Assembly (NCBI GenBank): GCA_035458525.1
Contig: DATHZQ010000051.1
Location: 1-64,000, forward strand
Direction: 5' to 3'
Source of the DNA: DATHZQ01 sp035458525
GTDB taxonomy: Bacteria > Actinomycetota > Acidimicrobiia > Spongiisociales > UBA5794
Length of the DNA: 64,000 nt
The position numbers and the translations under genes were made by a program. Shown here piece after piece: positions 1-9,183 of this stretch (positions are counted from its first letter, which is position 1; each line of letters starts with the position of its first letter). The notes beneath the pieces were generated by a model. That model worked only from the letters and a program-made list of their open reading frames with translations. It did no database searches and was not told the DNA's origin.

Positions 1-2168
1 GGAGTGATGCCGGACGACGGTGGTTCTCCAAAGTCCTCGAGCCGGGCCACGATGTCTTCCCAGGCCGCCGTGATGTCCCCGTTGCGGAGCCGCGCCATGC
101 GTCGGCGGTGTCGCCACCACTTTGCCAGCGGGATGGCTCCGGTCAAGACCAAGACGGCGGCGAGGGCGAGCAGCACGGTTCCCAGCCAGCCGGGCAGCCC
201 CCCGCCCGCGCCACCAACCTGATCGGCGAACTCGGGCAAGTCGAGGTCGCCGAAGTTCTCGTCCGGGATCGCTGAGGGGTCCAGTCGATCGGGAAGCGCT
301 GAGTCCGAGGGGGAGACTGCCGGCGGAGGGATGTCGTCGAAGTACTCGACGACATCGAATCCGAGCAGCGCTTCGACGTCGCCGGTCGTGGTCGGGTTGA
401 CGCCGTCGGGTCGCGGCGTCGGGTCGAATCGGACCCAACCTTGGGTCGGCATCCACAGTTCCACCCAGGCGTGGGCGTTGCGGTCCTGCACCACCACCAC
501 GTTGTCGGCGCTCGTCTGCCGGCCCGGTGTGAAGCCGAGCACGACCCGGGAAGGCACGCCGAGCGTCCTGGCCATCACCGCCATCGACGTTGCGAAGTTC
601 TCGCAGTACCCGGCGCGGTGGAACGGCGTATCGCTGTACTCGGGGAGTAGCCACTCGGCGAGATCGGTGGCGCCGTGGCCCGGTTCGATGTCGATGGTGT
701 AGCGGAAGTCGCTCGACCGGAACCACGCCTCCAAAGCGAGTCCAACCTCAAACGGCGTCTCGAGACCGAGCGTCTTCTGCCGCGCCAGTGTGGCGATTCC
801 CTCATCTAGATCGTCGGGGAGTTGGAGGTAGCGGTCTTCGTTCGGTGGCTCCTCCCGCGCTGGCACGACGAGCGGCGTCGGCACGCTCTCGTCTGCTTCG
901 GCCGCAGCGATGAAGAGGGGTGAGAGCTCACCGCCGTCGCCGGCTGAGAGCACGTCCAGGTTGGGCACCGGAACGTCGGCTCGTACGCCGTATTGCATGC
1001 CACGGAAGCTCGACCCGCCGTCGAGGCGGAGCGAGCCGTCGTCCTTGCGCGTGCGGATGGACTTGTAGAGGGCCTCATCTCCGAACGTGTCCACCGCCAA
1101 CGGCACGTACGGTGCGGGTAGCCAATCCATCGTGAGGTTTTCGACGGAGACCGTCGTGATGACCTCGGCTGTCTGCCCGGCGAAGGCGTGCGCTTCGTCC
1201 TCCCACACCTCCGTTTCGAGAGGCTGCACCTCCGGATGGTCGGCGAAGAACTTGCCCCGGTCGTAGGTCTCGAGGGTGAGCAGCCGGAAGTAGACCTGAT
1301 CGGGATCGACGTCGCCCTCGATCCTGGCGACGAACAGGGGCGTGTCCGAATTGGTCACCAACGACTGCTGGATAGACGTGAACGGGTTGTACCGCACCCC
1401 GCCGTAGAAGTCTCCGGTGAGGCCCGTGGAAGCTCGCCATGTCAGCACACCGTCATACGGCACCTGGCTACGAAACGCGCCAACCGCCAAGAGGCTGCCG
1501 AAGAGCGTGACGGCGACGGCGACCGCCGTCGTTTGCCCCAAGAGGCTGCGGGTGGGCTGCCGGCCCGAGGCGTGTGCCATGCGGCCCGCGGTGTTGATGC
1601 GCTCATCCCACGTCACGGCGAGCACCGACCCGGCGAGGAGCACGATGAAGATCAGGATATGGAGCAGCTCGGTGGGGGAGCGGTCCATCGTCGCGAACTG
1701 CAACGCGAGGACGAGCCCAGGGACGACGGCGAGAACGGGCCGTCCCCGCAGCAGAGCGTACGCAATGAGGGCTCCGACAGCCCAGAAGACGGCGGTGACG
1801 ACGACCACGAGGCCGCTGACGGGAATCACGGGCTCGATGCCGGTCCGAATGAGGTTCATGGCCTGGACGCGCTGCTCGTTGAGTGCGCTGAGCGTGTCGC
1901 CGGTCGGGAACAGGAAGACCAACGTCTCGGGAGCGGCGATGCGGAAGGACACGATGGCGAGCGCAATGACGTTGATTACTGAGACGACCCACCCCCGCAT
2001 GCGGTAGGTCAGACCGGTCCATGTGATCACCGCTCCCAGTGCCAGCCCGGCGAGCACCACGAATTGCCACGGTGGGCCCTCGACAGTCGGGCGGAGCAGA
2101 CCGTTCAGCAGCGTGAACGCAAACGCCATCGTGGCGAATGCGGCTATCCCGGTGTAGCGGTAGACCAC
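1..2168 (-). CDS. Transglutaminase-like membrane protein, TgpA family (partial, cut by window edge)
   Basis: The reading frame is open from a GTG at 2168 to the left edge, about 722 codons, so the C-terminus is missing. The N-terminal 200 residues or so hold several hydrophobic segments (TgpA_N-like). An extracytoplasmic transglutaminase core follows, with catalytic Cys in GYCENFATSMAVMART, His in NAHAWVELW and Asp in VRFDPTPRP. A further membrane helix precedes the start of a DUF4129-like tail. It begins inside the 3' end of the DUF58 gene (25-bp overlap), so the two are translationally coupled. MoxR-DUF58-transglutaminase operons are a standard bacterial arrangement, thought to act in envelope protein maturation; the substrate is unknown. 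The family call is firm. Confidence 0.88.
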   Translation of the reverse strand, partial: MVYRYTGIAAFATMAFAFTLLNGLLRPTVEGPPWQFVVLAGLALGAVITWTGLTYRMRGWVVSVINVIALAIVSFRIAAPETLVFLFPTGDTLSALNEQRVQAMNLIRTGIEPVIPVSGLVVVVTAVFWAVGALIAYALLRGRPVLAVVPGLVLALQFATMDRSPTELLHILIFIVLLAGSVLAVTWDERINTAGRMAHASGRQPTRSLLGQTTAVAVAVTLFGSLLAVGAFRSQVPYDGVLTWRASTGLTGDFYGGVRYNPFTSIQQSLVTNSDTPLFVARIEGDVDPDQVYFRLLTLETYDRGKFFADHPEVQPLETEVWEDEAHAFAGQTAEVITTVSVENLTMDWLPAPYVPLAVDTFGDEALYKSIRTRKDDGSLRLDGGSSFRGMQYGVRADVPVPNLDVLSAGDGGELSPLFIAAAEADESVPTPLVVPAREEPPNEDRYLQLPDDLDEGIATLARQKTLGLETPFEVGLALEAWFRSSDFRYTIDIEPGHGATDLAEWLLPEYSDTPFHRAGYCENFATSMAVMARTLGVPSRVVLGFTPGRQTSADNVVVVQDRNAHAWVELWMPTQGWVRFDPTPRPDGVNPTTTGDVEALLGFDVVEYFDDIPPPAVSPSDSALPDRLDPSAIPDENFGDLDLPEFADQVGGAGGGLPGWLGTVLLALAAVLVLTGAIPLAKWWRHRRRMARLRNGDITAAWEDIVARLEDFGEPPSSGIT

Positions 2169-3328
2169 GTTCTCTCCAATGCATCCTGCCAGGCCGTTGC
2201 CCAGCGTGTACCGCGTGACGACTCGACGACCAGGACCCCGGCATGCCGCAACTGCACGATCGCACCGTCGGTGTCGCCCCCCACGGCCAGGACGATCGTT
2301 CGGGTGTAGTCGCGCCCGAGCGTCCGGTAGAGCGCAAGGTGACTGTCGCCGATCTGACCAGTGACGAGGAGGAGGGCCCCGCCCGACATGCCCCGCCTTC
2401 GCAGTCGGGAGATGGCATGGCGCAGATTGACCACTTGATCCGGTTGAACGACGGCAAGCTCCTCCATTGCCATCCCGTAGGTGTCCATCGACGTGACGGT
2501 CGTGGCCTCGGCCCTACCCGTCCACAACGTTGGGCTGAAGCCTGCGCCGAAGAGGTGGTGGAGCGCCGATGCCGCACCGCGAACGGCGTGCTCGAACGAT
2601 TCGGGACCGGCGTACTGGGCGGCCTCAGGATCGAGCAGTACCAGCGCACGGGACTGCCAGGGCATCTCGAGCTGCCGGATCATCAGTTCGTCGCGTTTCG
2701 CGGACGATGGCCAGTGCACCCGTCGGAGGTCGTCACCGCGCTGGTATTCCCGCAGCGTGAAGAAGTCCTCGCCTCCCGTCTGGGAGAACCGAGCCCGCGA
2801 GGTCGCGACGTTGGGATCCTGCCCTCGCACGATCGGCAGGCCGTCGAGCGGCTCGATCGCCGGGTACACGACGAGTCGGTCGATGCGACCTGCCTCACCG
2901 CCCGATTCGGCCATGCCGAAGGGGTCGCGGATGCGGATGTCGGTTGGCCCGACCTTGTAGACACCGCGCGGCCGGCACAGCACCTCGTAGCGGCCGATCA
3001 GTGGATCGTTGGCGCTGACGAGATCCGCAACGAACTGTGCCGCACCCAGAGACTCCACCGTGTCGGTCACTTGCGTGTGCGAGAGGGCACGATGCGCCAC
3101 GACCGTCACGGTCACCAGCGCCCGGTCGCCGTCGCGGACCTGTTCGGGAGTCAGATCCCGACCGACGCTCACCCTCGGGGCGATGCGGCGGACATAGAGC
3201 GCTCCGAACGCAACCGCCAGCAGCAGGAAGGTCCCGGCGGCCAGCAGCATCGGTTCTCCAAACGCCACCCAGAGGGCGACGAGAGCGAGGGATGCCCCGA
3301 GTGCGGCCCACCCTCGCAAGGTCGGCAT
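2144..3328 (-). CDS. DUF58 domain protein
   Basis: This 394-residue protein opens with two hydrophobic helices (about residues 5-45), followed by a beta-rich section and the DUF58 core. The core shows a REYQRGDDLRRVHWPSSAKR-type signature near the middle and a von Willebrand A-like tail (ALVLLDPE). It is the partner normally encoded between a MoxR ATPase and a transglutaminase. Its ATG shares one base with the moxR stop codon and its 3' end overlaps the next gene, so all three are probably co-translated. The role is inferred from the family: a membrane-associated partner of the MoxR AAA+ ATPase. Nothing in it looks disrupted. Confidence 0.87.
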   Translation of the reverse strand: MPTLRGWAALGASLALVALWVAFGEPMLLAAGTFLLLAVAFGALYVRRIAPRVSVGRDLTPEQVRDGDRALVTVTVVAHRALSHTQVTDTVESLGAAQFVADLVSANDPLIGRYEVLCRPRGVYKVGPTDIRIRDPFGMAESGGEAGRIDRLVVYPAIEPLDGLPIVRGQDPNVATSRARFSQTGGEDFFTLREYQRGDDLRRVHWPSSAKRDELMIRQLEMPWQSRALVLLDPEAAQYAGPESFEHAVRGAASALHHLFGAGFSPTLWTGRAEATTVTSMDTYGMAMEELAVVQPDQVVNLRHAISRLRRRGMSGGALLLVTGQIGDSHLALYRTLGRDYTRTIVLAVGGDTDGAIVQLRHAGVLVVESSRGTRWATAWQDALERTWSTATPG

Positions 3329-4299
3329 CAGGGACCGGGCTTCGTGCCGGGGACGGGAACGCTCTGGCTCAGGTTCTCGACGACGCTCGTCATGTCGACA
3401 CCACGCATCTGGGCCTCTGGCCGCAGAATGAGCCTGTGGTTGAGGACGGGTTTGAGCATGAACTTGACGTCGTCCGGGGCCACGTAATCCCGACCTCCGG
3501 CCGCCGCGTGGCTGCGGGCGGCCCGCAGGAGGTACAGGGTGGCACGCGGCGAGATGCCGAGGAGCAGGTCCGGATCGTTGCGGGACATGTCCGCAAGATC
3601 GACCAGGTAGCCCTTGATGACGTCGGCGACGTGGATGCGCCGGGCGATATCGACCATCGCCAGCACATCGTCTGCGTGCACGACGGGCTCCAAATCCTCG
3701 TACGTGGAATGGTCTCCGTGCGTGTCGAGCATCTGGAGTTCCTTCTCCCGCGCCGGATAGCCAACCGCGAGCCGCATCATGAAGCGGTCGAGCTGCGCCT
3801 CGGGAAGCGGATAGGTGCCTTCGTGCTCGATCGGATTCTGCGTTGCCAGCACCAAGAACGGGGCGGTCAACGGCCGGGTGATGCCGTCGACGGTGACCTG
3901 GCGCTCTTCCATGGCTTCCAGCAGCGCCGACTGTGTCTTGGGGCTGGCGCGGTTGATCTCGTCGCCAAGCACGACATTGGCGAAGACGGGGCCCCTGCGA
4001 AACACGAACTCCGACCGGTCTCGATCCCAGACCGACACACCCGTCACGTCCGACGGCAGCAAGTCGGGAGTGAACTGGATGCGAGAGAAACTGCAATCGA
4101 TGGATCGAGCAAGCGACTTGGCGAGCAGCGTTTTGCCGACGCCCGGCACGTCCTCAACGAGGGCGTGGCCTCCCGAGATCAGGCAGATCGCCATCAACTC
4201 GATGACGTCGCGCTTACCTTGAATCACCCGCTCGATGTTGTCAGTGATCGCGTCGAAGCGTTTCCGGAAACCCTGGAGGTCTTCGGCGCTGATGGTCAC
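3328..4299 (-). CDS. MoxR-family AAA+ ATPase
   Basis: This 323-residue AAA_3 (MoxR) ATPase has Walker A GVGKT in VEDVPGVGKTLLAKSLA near residue 50, Walker B VVLGDEINRA, sensor residues in LATQNPIEHEGTYPLPEAQLDRF, and a C-terminal AAA lid. The GTG start has a good ribosome-binding site (AAGGAG) just upstream. It is the first gene of the minus-strand operon moxR-DUF58-transglutaminase. MoxR proteins act as chaperone-like ATPases for partner complexes; the specific client is unknown here. Confidence 0.92.
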   Translation of the reverse strand: MTISAEDLQGFRKRFDAITDNIERVIQGKRDVIELMAICLISGGHALVEDVPGVGKTLLAKSLARSIDCSFSRIQFTPDLLPSDVTGVSVWDRDRSEFVFRRGPVFANVVLGDEINRASPKTQSALLEAMEERQVTVDGITRPLTAPFLVLATQNPIEHEGTYPLPEAQLDRFMMRLAVGYPAREKELQMLDTHGDHSTYEDLEPVVHADDVLAMVDIARRIHVADVIKGYLVDLADMSRNDPDLLLGISPRATLYLLRAARSHAAAGGRDYVAPDDVKFMLKPVLNHRLILRPEAQMRGVDMTSVVENLSQSVPVPGTKPGP

Positions 4300-4412
4300 T
4301 GGCGTGCTCCTTCATCCGGCAGAGATGTCGAGACTATCAAAGCGACGACGGCTAGTTCGCGGTGCCGGTGGTCCGGTGGTCGAGCTGCCTCGTGTGGTAC
4401 AACGGCGCCTGT

Positions 4413-4664
4413 ATGCGTTCGGTTCCAATGCTGGCTGTTGCAGGTGCGGTCGCCCGGCGTCCTGCGTTGTGGGCGGAGGCGGTTCGCACCCTGCCTGCGC
4501 TGGCACGACGGAACTGGTGGCGAACGCCGCCGTTCCTCCCGCTGCCGGACCCCGCCTACCTCGCCTGGAGGGTCGGGACCGCCTACGGCGACCCTCGTGG
4601 CCCGATCGACGAACGCGACGTCGTTGCCTACTTGGAGTGGCGCAAGCGGCAACGCGGGGCTTGA
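4413..4664 (+). CDS. Small conserved hypothetical protein
   Basis: This is an 83-residue basic protein with several Trp residues and a central PPFLPLPDPAYLAWRVGTAY segment. I recognise no domain, but the Pro/Trp-rich core resembles small actinobacterial proteins of unknown function. No ribosome-binding site is visible. Instead a TG-preceded TACAAC (4398-4403) lies 9 nt before the ATG, suggesting a leaderless transcript. It shares the divergent region with moxR and is followed by the HNH gene in the same direction. Confidence 0.6.
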   Translation: MRSVPMLAVAGAVARRPALWAEAVRTLPALARRNWWRTPPFLPLPDPAYLAWRVGTAYGDPRGPIDERDVVAYLEWRKRQRGA

Positions 4665-4709
4665 TTCCGGTCGCAGGACTGCAGGGAAGGGGCTGGTACG
4701 CTGCCCCGC

Positions 4710-5210
4710 ATGCCGCGAGCATTGGTGCTCAACGCCACCTACGAGCCGCTCTCCGTCGTCTCGGCACGACGGGCGGTCGTCCTCGTCCTCCATGAGCGGG
4801 CGGAGGTGATCGAGTCGAACGGCAGCATGTGGCACTCCGAGCACATCGCGATGTCGTCCCCTTCCGTGATCAAGTTGCGCCGGTACGTGAAGGTGCGAAT
4901 GGACCGTAGGGTGCCGCTCAATCGCCGTTCCATCTTCTTGCGCGATGGCTTTGCTTGTCAGTACTGCAGCCGGCCCGCTGAGAACGTCGATCACGTCGTG
5001 CCGCGTTCGCAAGGGGGTCGTCACGCTTGGGACAATGTCGTTGCGGCGTGCCGGCGCTGCAACACGAAGAAGGGTGGGCGAACGCCAGAACAGGCCGGGC
5101 TGGTGTTGCGGGCGATACCCCGGCCGCCGGCCCGCCAGGGCTGGGTGGCGTTCAGCGCAGGCATGCGTCCCGACCCGTCGTGGGAGCCGTACTTGGGCAA
5201 CGGACGCTGA
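4710..5210 (+). CDS. HNH endonuclease family protein
   Basis: This 166-residue protein has an HNH nuclease domain in its second half. A Cys pair (CQYC) is followed by the His of NVDHVVPRSQGG, the Asn of WDNVVAAC and a second Cys pair (CRRCN), which is the zinc-bound HNH layout. The N-terminal half (RALVLNATYEPLSVVSARRA) is typical of the stand-alone actinobacterial HNH proteins encoded in core regions. A TACGCT box at 4697-4702 ends 7 nt before the ATG and no Shine-Dalgarno is seen. The biological role is unknown. It is not part of a visible restriction system. Confidence 0.85.
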   Translation: MPRALVLNATYEPLSVVSARRAVVLVLHERAEVIESNGSMWHSEHIAMSSPSVIKLRRYVKVRMDRRVPLNRRSIFLRDGFACQYCSRPAENVDHVVPRSQGGRHAWDNVVAACRRCNTKKGGRTPEQAGLVLRAIPRPPARQGWVAFSAGMRPDPSWEPYLGNGR

Positions 5211-5217
5211 CGCTCGG

Positions 5218-6552
5218 TCAATCGTCTTCGCCGGAGTTCTCCGCAGCTTCGCTCTCGCTGATGTCCTCGACAACCTCCGCATCCACCATGCTGCGGTCGG
5301 TCTCGATGATCTGGATGTCGACGGCGACCGGCTCCGATGCCTCCTCGGCCACCACGCCGATCAACTCCTCGATGGGAGGCGTGTCGTCCGGCGTGGCGAT
5401 GACGAGGTCGACCGTGGCGGCACCGTCTTCGTATTCCACGCTCACGTCGACGGTCTCCACCGTCTCTTCGTTGTCGTTCGCCCAGTTCTCGATGGCGGCT
5501 TCGACATCGACCGGATCGAGCGGCACGGGGAGGAGTGTCTGATGGCCGAACTGAAGGGGGAGTGCCACGATGATGGTGGCGATTGCGGCCCATCGCAGGC
5601 CATCTTGAATCTTGCTGCCGGCCGACAACAGCCGCTGTCCGGGAACAAACCCGGCAACGAGGAAGGTGGCGGCGCCGGAGGCGAGGGCGCCGGCGACGTT
5701 CACCATGAACAGCAGCCCTGCTCCGCCGGCCAGCCGGAACTCGCCGAGTTGCATCATCAGTCCGGTCACGGCCAGGGGTGGGACCAGCGCCACCGCGACT
5801 GCGGCCCCGGCCAGCGCATCCGACGCCTGCTTGCGCACGTACCCGTAGGCACCGGCGGCACCGGCTGCGGCCGCGATACCCAGGTCCAGCAGGTTTGGCG
5901 CGGTGCGCGCCAGCACCTCGCTGGGGATGGGATCCAACTCGCCCCTGGCGAACACGCCGACGATCGCGGACATCGCCAGCGCGCCAAGAGCGCCGAGCAC
6001 GAGAAGTTGAAGGTTGGCCCGTACCCGTTTTGGCCACCCCATGACCAGGGCTGCCGCGATCGCCTGCACCGGGGCCATCAAAGGCGCAACGAGCATGGCC
6101 CCTATCACGACAGCCGTGGAATCGGCCATGAGCCCCAGCACGGCGATGAGGACCGAAAGCGCAGTCAACGTGGCGTACCGCTTGACGAAGGGACCGCGGC
6201 GTGATCCCTCGAAGAAGAGGCCGGCGATGATGGCTCGCCGATCCGAGGGTTCCAGCGTCGGCTTCTCGGTGTACCGCTGACCCAAATGATGCACGACGGA
6301 CTGGGCAGGGCGCAGCGGGTCGAAAGGCGGACGCTGCGGTACCGGATACGGAGGGAGCGGGGGGATGGTCGTCTCCGTATCGAGTGACGAAGCGTCCGGT
6401 GGAACGACGGACGCGTAGGGAGCGGTCGCTACCGCCTCAGGCGGGGCAACTGGAGGCGCCGCAAAGGCAATGCGCTTCGGCATCACGTTGCGGGACCTGC
6501 GCTCAGCGCTCGGCTCCCCTTTGTCCCTCACTCCGGCGCCACCGTATGCCAC
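5218..6552 (-). CDS. DUF389 family multi-pass membrane protein
   Basis: This is a 444-residue protein. About 120 N-terminal residues are Pro-rich and probably cytoplasmic. A DUF389 membrane domain follows with at least six hydrophobic helices and the signature DSTAVVIGAMLVAPLMAPV. The C-terminal domain is acidic and ends in a Glu/Asp-rich tail. DUF389 proteins are widespread and functionally uncharacterised. The start is uncertain: the ATG at 6552 gives the longest product, and an ATG at 6483 is an alternative. It converges with the HNH gene, with only 7 bp between the stops. Confidence 0.85.
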   Translation of the reverse strand: MAYGGAGVRDKGEPSAERRSRNVMPKRIAFAAPPVAPPEAVATAPYASVVPPDASSLDTETTIPPLPPYPVPQRPPFDPLRPAQSVVHHLGQRYTEKPTLEPSDRRAIIAGLFFEGSRRGPFVKRYATLTALSVLIAVLGLMADSTAVVIGAMLVAPLMAPVQAIAAALVMGWPKRVRANLQLLVLGALGALAMSAIVGVFARGELDPIPSEVLARTAPNLLDLGIAAAAGAAGAYGYVRKQASDALAGAAVAVALVPPLAVTGLMMQLGEFRLAGGAGLLFMVNVAGALASGAATFLVAGFVPGQRLLSAGSKIQDGLRWAAIATIIVALPLQFGHQTLLPVPLDPVDVEAAIENWANDNEETVETVDVSVEYEDGAATVDLVIATPDDTPPIEELIGVVAEEASEPVAVDIQIIETDRSMVDAEVVEDISESEAAENSGEDD

Positions 6553-6626
6553 GCTCGGTTAAGCGATCTTTAGAGGATTGGTAACGAAGCGCAACGATTT
6601 GCGCCGACTTACGGGGCGTTGGACTG

Positions 6627-7529
6627 TCAGTCGCAGTCGGCGGTGATCGTGGCGCTGAAGGTGGCGAAGCTCGCCGACTCGCCGCCGCTCTCCCAATGGA
6701 CGTTCACGCTCAGCGAGGCAATCGACCCCTGTGGGACATCCTGATTCTCGGATTCATCGCCCGTCGTGATCGACGTTCCCGGAGCGAAAAGCCCGGCGCT
6801 GTCGCCGTCGATGATCAGCGTCCAGCCTTCATCCCACGCTGCGGCGGAGTTGGAGACCTCCCACTCAATTCGTGCAGTGCTCGCCACGCAGCCGACAACC
6901 GAACCGCTGACGCTGGCGGACCAGCTCACCGGCGGCGGAGGTGGCGGCGGGGGAGCCGTCGTCGTGGGGGGCGGCGGCAGCGTCGTCGTAGGTGGCGGGG
7001 GAGCCGTGGTCGTGGTTGGCGGTGCCGTCGTGGTTGGCGGTGCCGTCGTGGTTGGCGGTGTGGTCGTGGTTGGCGGTGTGGTCGTGGTGGGCGGAGAGGT
7101 CGTCGGCGGCGCAGCGGTCGTCGGTGGAGCGGTCGTCGGTGGCGGCGGGGTGGTGGTCGAAGGTTCCTGCGTGGTTGTGGTCGGATCGTCCGCCGGAGGC
7201 AGCGTCGTCGTCGGGGAGATCAGACCGATCGGATCCAGGGGGAGCGTCGTCGCCGTGATGCCGATCAAGAGCAGGTCGATCGGCGACTGCGGTTTCGGCG
7301 TGTTGGCCGGGGGTTCGGTCGTCGCCGTGCCGGCCGATGCGACCTGGCGGCTCGCATCGAGCACTGTCGTGACCGGCGCGGCCACGACTTCGTCGGCGTC
7401 CGGGGAGGTACTGCCTTCGCCGGCGACGACGACCATCGCCATGCCGAGGAGCACGAAGACGATGATGATGCCGTAGCGGGCGCGGCGATTCACGATCTCC
7501 GCATGTGTGAGGCGACGATTCACGTCCAC
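6627..7529 (-). CDS. Secreted or membrane-anchored protein with Thr/Pro-rich linker and C-terminal beta domain
   Basis: This is a protein of about 300 residues starting at a GTG with a purine-rich GGGGGA site upstream. The basic N-terminus is followed by one hydrophobic helix (about residues 22-40, YGIIIVFVLLGMAMVVVAG), which is either a signal anchor or an uncleaved signal. A linker of about 100 residues made of PPTTT-type repeats (roughly 115-200) leads to a C-terminal domain of about 95 residues. That domain has two Cys (VVGC and TADCD), resembling a carbohydrate-binding or immunoglobulin-like fold, but I cannot assign a family. A TATAGT -10-like hexamer lies at 7559-7564 on this strand. 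It is probably a cell-surface protein; the function is unknown. Confidence 0.72.
   Translation of the reverse strand: MDVNRRLTHAEIVNRRARYGIIIVFVLLGMAMVVVAGEGSTSPDADEVVAAPVTTVLDASRQVASAGTATTEPPANTPKPQSPIDLLLIGITATTLPLDPIGLISPTTTLPPADDPTTTTQEPSTTTPPPPTTAPPTTAAPPTTSPPTTTTPPTTTTPPTTTAPPTTTAPPTTTTAPPPPTTTLPPPPTTTAPPPPPPPPVSWSASVSGSVVGCVASTARIEWEVSNSAAAWDEGWTLIIDGDSAGLFAPGTSITTGDESENQDVPQGSIASLSVNVHWESGGESASFATFSATITADCD
7003..7095. repeat. Tandem 18-bp repeat inside the Thr/Pro-rich linker
   Basis: Five consecutive imperfect units of 18-21 bp (consensus on the plus strand gccgtcgtggttggcggt) encode the PPTTT-type linker on the minus strand. All units are multiples of three, so copy-number change would lengthen or shorten the linker without breaking the frame. 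Confidence 0.8.
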
Positions 7530-7645
7530 CAAGATCCCCCGCTGACGTCGTAGCGTGGACTATAGATGGCGGGCGGCGCCTCGGCAGCAGGTTCCGGGCT
7601 CCCACGTCTGCATTGCGGCTCGTCGGTCAACTGCGTTGCAGCCTC

Positions 7646-8344
7646 CTAGGCCAAGGAGCCGGTTGCCGCGAGCTCGGGGAGTAGGGCGAGATCCGCGATC
7701 TCATGCGTGACGAGACCGTTCGACGGTGAGGGCTGACTCGCCGGGTTGTACCAGCACGTCGCGATCCCGTAGTTCCGGCCGCCGGCCATGTCTGACGAAA
7801 GGCTGTCACCCACCATGAGCACACCGCTCTTGGGTGGCCCGCCCAGTGCGTCGAAGGTCAGGTCGTAGATCGCCGCTCCCGGCTTTGCGACCCCGACCTC
7901 GCCGGAGATGACGATCGCCGCGAAATGGGCTTCGATGTCGAGGCGAGCGATCCGGGCTCGCTGGACCTCGGCGAGACCGTTGGTGACGAGCGCCAGGGTG
8001 ACGGATGGCACCAGCTCATCGAGCACCTCTCGCGCTCCCGGGTACAGCTCCCCGCTGGCGCCCAGTCCCTCAACGAACGCATCGGCGAGCACGTTGGGAT
8101 CGGCGTCGACGCCCATCTCGGCGACGAACCGCTCGAAGCGGGCGTTGCGGACCTGCAACGGCGTGAGCTCGTGTCGCTCGACGGCCGCCCACATGGCTCG
8201 ATTGATCTTCAGGTAGGGGTCGAGGTAGCGGTCGGGGTCGCTCACGCCGGCCACCTGCATCGTGTGCTCGAACGCAGCGAGCTCCGACGTCTCGGAGTCG
8301 AGCAACGTGTGATCGAGGTCCATCAGCAGGGTGGGGTAACGCAT
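7646..8344 (-). CDS. HAD-superfamily hydrolase, YjjG-like noncanonical nucleotidase type
   Basis: This 232-residue HAD phosphatase has motif I DLDHTLLDSE at residues 9-18, motif II VTNG in LALVTNGLAEVQR, the motif III Lys in GVAKPGAAIYD, and motif IV GDSLSSDMAGG. The helical cap between motifs I and II is class C1. YjjG-type enzymes dephosphorylate noncanonical pyrimidine nucleotides; that substrate is only an inference from overall resemblance. The start ATG has an upstream AGGAG site, which supports this start over longer in-frame options. The next minus-strand gene upstream is DUF3097. Confidence 0.83.
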   Translation of the reverse strand: MRYPTLLMDLDHTLLDSETSELAAFEHTMQVAGVSDPDRYLDPYLKINRAMWAAVERHELTPLQVRNARFERFVAEMGVDADPNVLADAFVEGLGASGELYPGAREVLDELVPSVTLALVTNGLAEVQRARIARLDIEAHFAAIVISGEVGVAKPGAAIYDLTFDALGGPPKSGVLMVGDSLSSDMAGGRNYGIATCWYNPASQPSPSNGLVTHEIADLALLPELAATGSLA

Positions 8345-8364
8345 GGTGGGTTCGAACTCCTGAT

Positions 8365-9183
8365 TCAGCCCGCTTGGGCCACGAAGTCGATCAGCTGCTC
8401 GACGGCGTTGACCAAGGACGTGTCGAGATCCCGGTAGGACGCAACCGAGTCGAGGACGCGGCCCCAGAACTCGCCCGGCGGTGACCGCAGGCCCAGCGCA
8501 GCAATGACCCCTACCTTCCACGGCGTGCCAATGGGCACCTCCGGCCAACGGTCGAGCCCGATGGCGGCAGGGGAAACCGCGGCCCACACGTCGACGAAGG
8601 GGTGGCCGAGCACGAGCACGTGCGGGCTCGACACTTCGCTCGCGATGCGTGATTCCTTCGACCCCTCCACGAGATGATCGAGGAGGACGCCGAGCCGCCG
8701 GTTGGGTCCTGGCGAGAAGAGGGCGACGTGATCGGCGAGGTCGTCGGCGCCGTGGAGCGGCTCGACGACGACGCCGGTGTAGCGCAGGTCGTCGCCCCAC
8801 ACCTTCTCGATCAGCTCGGCATCGTGCACGCCTTCGACCCAGATCCGGCTCGGCTGGGCGACCTGTGCTCGATCCCGAGCGATGTCGCGGGAGCCGGACG
8901 CCGTCACCCCGACCGGCTTGGCGGTCCGTTGCTCCGGTTCACGGAGGGCAACGCGGACTCCCTCGTGGAGGAACGCCCCGTCGAATGCCCGAAAGCTCTG
9001 CCTGGCGCCGAAGCGGTCGACGAGCACCACACGGTCGCCCTGCGAGAACCCGACGACTACTCCGGTCGTGTTGGAGCCGGTGTGGGTCAGCGTCATCCCG
9101 TGACGCACCTCGAGCTCGGCGTAGGTGGGTTTGGCGTCGTCGTGCAGAACGTCGCGGCTGGTCCAGCGGTCTTGCGGCGGCAT
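8365..9183 (-). CDS. DUF3097 family protein
   Basis: This 272-residue protein matches the actinobacterial DUF3097 family in length and in the blocks WVEGVHDAELIEKVWGDDLR and VLVLGHPFVDVWAAVSP, which suggest a Toprim-like alpha/beta fold with acidic residues. No biochemical function is established. The ATG at 9183 is chosen because a TACGCT box lies 8 nt upstream on this strand and no Shine-Dalgarno is present, a leaderless-type start. It lies 20 bp upstream of the HAD gene, so the two may be co-transcribed, and it diverges from the dcw operon. Confidence 0.82.
   Translation of the reverse strand: MPPQDRWTSRDVLHDDAKPTYAELEVRHGMTLTHTGSNTTGVVVGFSQGDRVVLVDRFGARQSFRAFDGAFLHEGVRVALREPEQRTAKPVGVTASGSRDIARDRAQVAQPSRIWVEGVHDAELIEKVWGDDLRYTGVVVEPLHGADDLADHVALFSPGPNRRLGVLLDHLVEGSKESRIASEVSSPHVLVLGHPFVDVWAAVSPAAIGLDRWPEVPIGTPWKVGVIAALGLRSPPGEFWGRVLDSVASYRDLDTSLVNAVEQLIDFVAQAG

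Noticed and set aside
6930..7190. Repetitive GC-rich block that could be taken for a CRISPR or minisatellite
   Set aside because: The repeats have no spacers, follow a codon periodicity of 18 bp and encode a continuous Thr/Pro linker, so they are coding repeats.
7530..7645. Sequence on the minus strand before the secreted protein with fragments such as CGCAATGC and CTGCTGCCGA, reminiscent of a c-di-GMP-I riboswitch
   Set aside because: The tetraloop-receptor half and the conserved core GCAAAGC/GGGTTGCCGA are not present as such, and no full fold could be drawn. A TATAGT promoter box inside the region explains it better.
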